This document shows, one piece after another, positions 63,001 to 64,000 of a DNA stretch of 64,000 nt. A program made the position numbers and the translations under genes. Positions within the stretch are counted from its first letter, which is position 1, and the number at the start of each line of letters is the position of its first letter. This DNA is from Lycocorax pyrrhopterus obiensis (lineage: Eukaryota; Chordata; Aves; Passeriformes; Paradisaeidae). The stretch covers positions 14,019,329-14,083,328 of the forward strand of contig JACSVZ010000011.1 of NCBI GenBank assembly GCA_014706295.1. Direction: 5' to 3'. The notes under the pieces were generated by a model, which saw only the letters and a program-made list of their open reading frames with translations, made no database searches and was not told the origin of the DNA.

Positions 63001-63555
63001 GGAAGCAGTTGTGTCAGGGCTATGAAGAGGTTGGAATCTAATCTGCACATCCTGTAGGGCCCTGGAAAGAAACAAGCATCTCTGATCAGCTTAAGAACCA
63101 CCAAGAGAAGTCTTAAGACTCAGAAGATTTCTCTTCACTGAACTAATTCCATTGGAAAATGCTTCAGTGTTTTCTGCTTGTCACTGAAGCAACAGAAGCT
63201 GATCCTCACTCATCCGTGTCACCCAGTTCTGACAACCAGGGCATTTGAGATGTTTCCCAGCACTTGTGTGTGAGCACCATTCTTAAATCACTCATGGCCA
63301 CAGAAACGTAAGCTTGTCACACCATTCAGGGCTACCTCCTGGTGAGGCCATACACACCGCAGCCAGAAATTTCTGTGGGGCCAAGTAGCTTTTCTTATGA
63401 GCAAAAGGATTTAAGTAAGTTAAATTTCTACAGGTCAGTGCAGGGTTAGGACAATCACAGACAGCTGCACACACATACTCACTTGGTGTGCACACAGAAG
63501 AGTTTTATCAGCACGCCCGCTGCTGATTCAACAGCCCCGGAGCCCTGAGCACCTT
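44813..63555 (-). CDS. EDC4: enhancer of mRNA decapping 4, C-terminal two thirds (17 exons, partial)
   Basis: EDC4 (Ge-1/Hedls) is the scaffold that joins DCP1 and DCP2 in the mRNA-decapping complex in processing bodies. Seventeen exons, listed separately, join into one open frame of 913 residues plus TAG, beginning with two bases of a split codon. The human protein has about 1400 residues, so the N-terminal WD40 domain lies right of the window. Seen in order: the region after the WD domain (GVLIKLFCVHTKALQDVQIR), a Ser-rich linker (LSSSSSSLQTSPRS, SPDVISSASTAMSQDIPEIA), a basic patch (SPRASPKLKRKGKKDDG), a coiled-coil region (RELSELRQNQMELLQRL onward), and the conserved helical C-terminal domain ending MLQGLVTPGMT. 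This last part binds partners such as XRN1 in the family. Every exon border has GT-AG and preserves frame. The call rests on extensive similarity to human EDC4. Confidence 0.96.
45935..46014. repeat. perfect 40-bp tandem duplication in EDC4 intron
   Basis: The 40-base unit starting ACTATCCAGGGAACATGGCA and ending CTTTTGCCTCC occurs at 45935-45974 and again, identical, at 45975-46014. Confidence 0.95.
46309..46472 (-). CDS. EDC4: EDC4 exon, second from the end
   Basis: The acceptor is CTTGCAG and the donor GTGAGT. It encodes ALTAADLNLVLYVCETVDTQ through SDLGTRTELKL. Confidence 0.95.
47130..47349 (-). CDS. EDC4: EDC4 exon, third from the end
   Basis: The acceptor is TTTTTTCAG. The exon encodes MQESILAQVQRVIKGEVSLA through LLQQGHLNQAFQQ. 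The donor is GTATCT, which lacks G at position +5 and is weaker than its neighbours. Confidence 0.95.
48551..48737 (-). CDS. EDC4: EDC4 exon, fourth from the end
   Basis: The acceptor is TTGCAG and the donor GTAAGT. It encodes IQQLEAHLKNKKVREQEVRD through EVQHQLHIIVG. Confidence 0.95.
49918..50083 (-). CDS. EDC4: EDC4 exon, fifth from the end
   Basis: The acceptor is CTTGTAAG and the donor GTGAGT. It encodes NLTDSVVRATADTLQGPIQS through NDTFKQGTQE. The last base begins the Tyr codon T|AT. Confidence 0.95.
50762..50877 (-). CDS. EDC4: EDC4 exon, sixth from the end
   Basis: The acceptor is TGCCTAG and the donor GTAAGG. It encodes ISKSMDPTVSQLSNTIAAKL and TAVEGTLKENITKLVKSK. Confidence 0.94.
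51020..51180 (+). mobile_element. diverged CR1 LINE fragment
   Basis: GGAAGGTGGTACAGCTCTGG, GAACCTTCAGCCTTGAAGG, GACAAAGTCACAGCTGACCT and CCTGCCTTAGGCAACTACT align with the CR1 fragment at 17985-18110 and with the CR1 3' region in sense orientation. It sits in an EDC4 intron, opposite to the gene. Confidence 0.75.
51599..51754 (-). CDS. EDC4: EDC4 exon, seventh from the end
   Basis: The acceptor is TCATTAG and the donor GTGAGT. It encodes RRLDRVLTEGQQRNGQLQEH through REEMKKTVPQ, part of the predicted coiled coil. Confidence 0.94.
53636..53816 (-). CDS. EDC4: EDC4 exon, eighth from the end
   Basis: The acceptor is ATGTAG and the donor GTATCC. It encodes VTPEFQDELMCILRSQQREL through RVIDSQQEQE, the start of the long heptad-rich coiled coil. 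Confidence 0.94.
54600..54636 (-). CDS. EDC4: EDC4 37-bp micro-exon
   Basis: The exon lies between acceptor TTTCCAG and donor GTGAGT and encodes DVNQSPRSSNNQ. It is needed to keep the frame between the KKDDG exon and the VTPEF exon: it adds one base to complete Gly and then 12 codons. Human EDC4 has a segment of similar length here, as I recall. Confidence 0.88.
56014..56166 (-). CDS. EDC4: EDC4 exon with basic SPKLKRK patch
   Basis: The acceptor is TTCACAG. The exon encodes DHDDEVASLASTSGGFGAKA through SPKLKRKGKKDD. The donor is GTACGC. The basic patch resembles a nuclear localisation signal. Confidence 0.94.
57138..57239 (-). CDS. EDC4: EDC4 exon (RDEVEEKHKSSSYHR)
   Basis: The acceptor is TTTCTAG. 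The exon encodes PRDEVEEKHKSSSYHRHSYH and LLQHDSQDASAEQ. The donor is GTACCA, also without G at +5. Confidence 0.93.
58833..59296 (-). CDS. EDC4: EDC4 large Ser/Pro-rich exon
   Basis: The acceptor is TTTTCAG and the donor GTAATC. The 464-bp exon encodes VAPGNSSLALELQEVEPLVV, SPDVISSASTAMSQDIPEIA, MASAASALHLLSPRNRHN and AAPDITRETRNSMAD. It is the longest visible exon and largely disordered linker. Confidence 0.95.
59974..60350 (-). mobile_element. CR1 LINE fragment next to an EDC4 exon
   Basis: The antisense CR1 series is complete over about 375 bp: AGGTTTGGGTTGGAAAGGAC, TGCCATGGGCAGGGACACC, GGTTGCTCAAAGCCCCATCC, CTTCCTCCTAACATCTAACC and CAGGCTGAACAATTTCAGCT. Its 5'-truncated side ends about 50 bp from the EDC4 donor at 60401. 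Confidence 0.93.
60402..60555 (-). CDS. EDC4: EDC4 exon (poly-Ser segment)
   Basis: The acceptor is TTCTGCAG and the donor GTAAGG. It encodes ASEDLTVSPKMQLDTSLTLS, SSSSSLQTSPRSHSV and DKLTPKAPVP. Confidence 0.94.
61303..61391 (-). CDS. EDC4: EDC4 exon (SSVSSLTAVTAMSSTS)
   Basis: The acceptor is CTTACAG and the donor GTAAAT. It encodes IAVSPGSSVSSLTAVTAMSS and TSVTDASLP, corresponding to a longer serine run in human. Confidence 0.92.
62125..62321 (-). CDS. EDC4: EDC4 exon (ADFLSLSNDAKPKLMTPDAF)
   Basis: The acceptor is TTGAAG and the donor GTAATC. It encodes FPDHMADLSTEGLGSEKESV, HGSQPDLRRIADLPVPADFL and KLMTPDAFMTPSTSLQQ, a very conserved EDC4 motif. Confidence 0.95.
62970..63061 (-). CDS. 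EDC4: EDC4 exon (ALQDVQIRFQP)
   Basis: The acceptor is TTTCCAG and the donor GTGAGC. It encodes ALQDVQIRFQPLHSPDTTAS and MPSHSSHEEF. Confidence 0.93.
63483..63555 (-). CDS. EDC4: EDC4 exon, first visible (GVLIKLFCVHTK)
   Basis: The acceptor is CCCTTCCAG and the donor GTGAGT. It encodes GAQGSGAVESAAGVLIKLFC and VHT, with the split codon AA|G for lysine. Its 5' border could also be the CAG nine bases downstream in the transcript, but the tract favours 63555. Confidence 0.88.
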
Positions 63556-63662
63556 CTGGAAGGGAGACAAAGGTAAAACATGAAGTTGCATGGAAACTAC
63601 ACACAAACTACTACAAAAACATCACAGCAGGATCAACTGATAGCAAAGAACCAGCACAATAC

Positions 63663-63730
63663 AGATTCTCTTTATCAATGATCTGGACGAGGGCATCAAG
63701 AGCACTCTCAGTGAGTTTGCAGACAACTCC
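63663..63730 (+). mobile_element. CR1 reverse-transcriptase coding fragment
   Basis: In sense orientation it encodes LFINDLDEGIKSTLSEFADN, the region around the FADDT motif of the CR1 ORF2 reverse transcriptase. The first motif Asp is kept but the second is Asn. Only about 22 codons remain, so it is a dead fragment. Confidence 0.8.
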
Positions 63731-64000
63731 ACAGAATCATAGAATATCCTGAGTTGGATGGGGCCCATGAGGATCATTGAGTCCAACCCCCGGCCCAGCA
63801 CAGAACACCCCAAAACTCGCTGCATGTGCCTGGAAGAATTGTCCAAATGCTTCTTGAATTCAGACAGGCTCAGTGCTATGACGACGGCCCCAGGGAGCCT
63901 GTTCCTGTGCCCAGCCACTCTCTGGGTGAAAAACTTTTTCCTGATATCCAACCTAAACCTCCCCTGACTTAGCTTCATGCCATTTCTTTGAGTCCTGTCA
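63731..64000 (-). mobile_element. CR1 LINE fragment reaching the window edge
   Basis: CACAGAATCATAGAATATCC, TGAGTTGGATGGGGCCCATG, AGGATCATTGAGTCCAACCC, TTTTTCCTGATATCCAACCT and AACCTCCCCTGACTTAGC are antisense CR1 3' UTR. It abuts the sense-orientation CR1 fragment and continues past the right end. Confidence 0.93.

Larger units (their letters stand above)
45006..63482 (-). other. EDC4: EDC4 introns (general content)
   Basis: The sixteen introns between the listed exons range from about 0.4 to 1.8 kb. Apart from CR1 fragments (51020, 59974) and the 40-bp duplication (45935) they hold no recognised feature. Open frames inside them are short and match nothing. Confidence 0.8.

Noticed and set aside
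1..64000. CRISPR array, operon, phage or other prokaryote-type system; tRNA or rRNA genes
   Set aside because: No regularly spaced repeats with unique spacers, no closely packed frames and no RNA-gene signatures. The spliced genes and CR1 elements show vertebrate nuclear DNA.

Overview
The window is ordinary nuclear DNA from a vertebrate, almost certainly a bird. It has long introns with GT-AG splice sites, two CpG-rich promoter regions, and many copies of the CR1 LINE family in both orientations. Most of the CR1 copies in minus orientation carry the avian 3' end motif (ACAGAATCATAGAATGG-type in plus orientation). A passerine or other neoavian bird is likely, but the species cannot be read from the sequence. 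There are no bacterial, viral or CRISPR-type features.

Four protein-coding genes are recognised, in the order known from human 16q22.1 (EDC4 - NRN1L - PSKH1 - CTRL), here shown in reverse. From left to right: (1) positions 1-65, plus strand, the last coding codons of a chymotrypsin-like serine protease (CTRL), with a poly(A) signal at 100-105. (2) Positions 7833-32.6 kb, minus strand, PSKH1, a protein serine kinase. It has a non-coding first exon in a CpG island near 32.55 kb, a large coding exon at 28875-29813 and a last coding exon at 7833-8150, separated by a 20.7-kb intron. It converges tail to tail with CTRL. (3) Positions 40201-43134, minus strand, NRN1L, a small secreted, probably GPI-anchored neuritin-like protein encoded by three exons (164 aa). 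(4) Positions 43974-63555, minus strand, the 3' two thirds of EDC4, the scaffold of the mRNA-decapping complex. Seventeen exons keep one continuous frame of 913 residues plus stop. The N-terminal WD40 part lies beyond the right edge.

The remaining DNA is non-coding: a 7-kb gap or 3' UTR between CTRL and PSKH1, the PSKH1 introns, a 7.1-kb gene-free stretch between the PSKH1 promoter and NRN1L (32.8-40.0 kb), and EDC4 introns. These hold CR1 fragments, a pentanucleotide microsatellite, a 330-bp polypurine tract in NRN1L intron 1, and several short tandem repeats (20-, 24-, 25-, 40- and 60-bp units).

The genes do not form a pathway. They share a conserved neighbourhood: NRN1L starts about 840 bp after the EDC4 poly(A) signal, and PSKH1 and CTRL point at each other. 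I found no evidence of a previously undescribed system. The points most worth checking are the polypurine tract, the Gln/Glu-rich insertion in NRN1L, a possible intron-retention isoform of EDC4, the missing nearby poly(A) signal of PSKH1, and CR1 insertions lying very close to exons and promoters.
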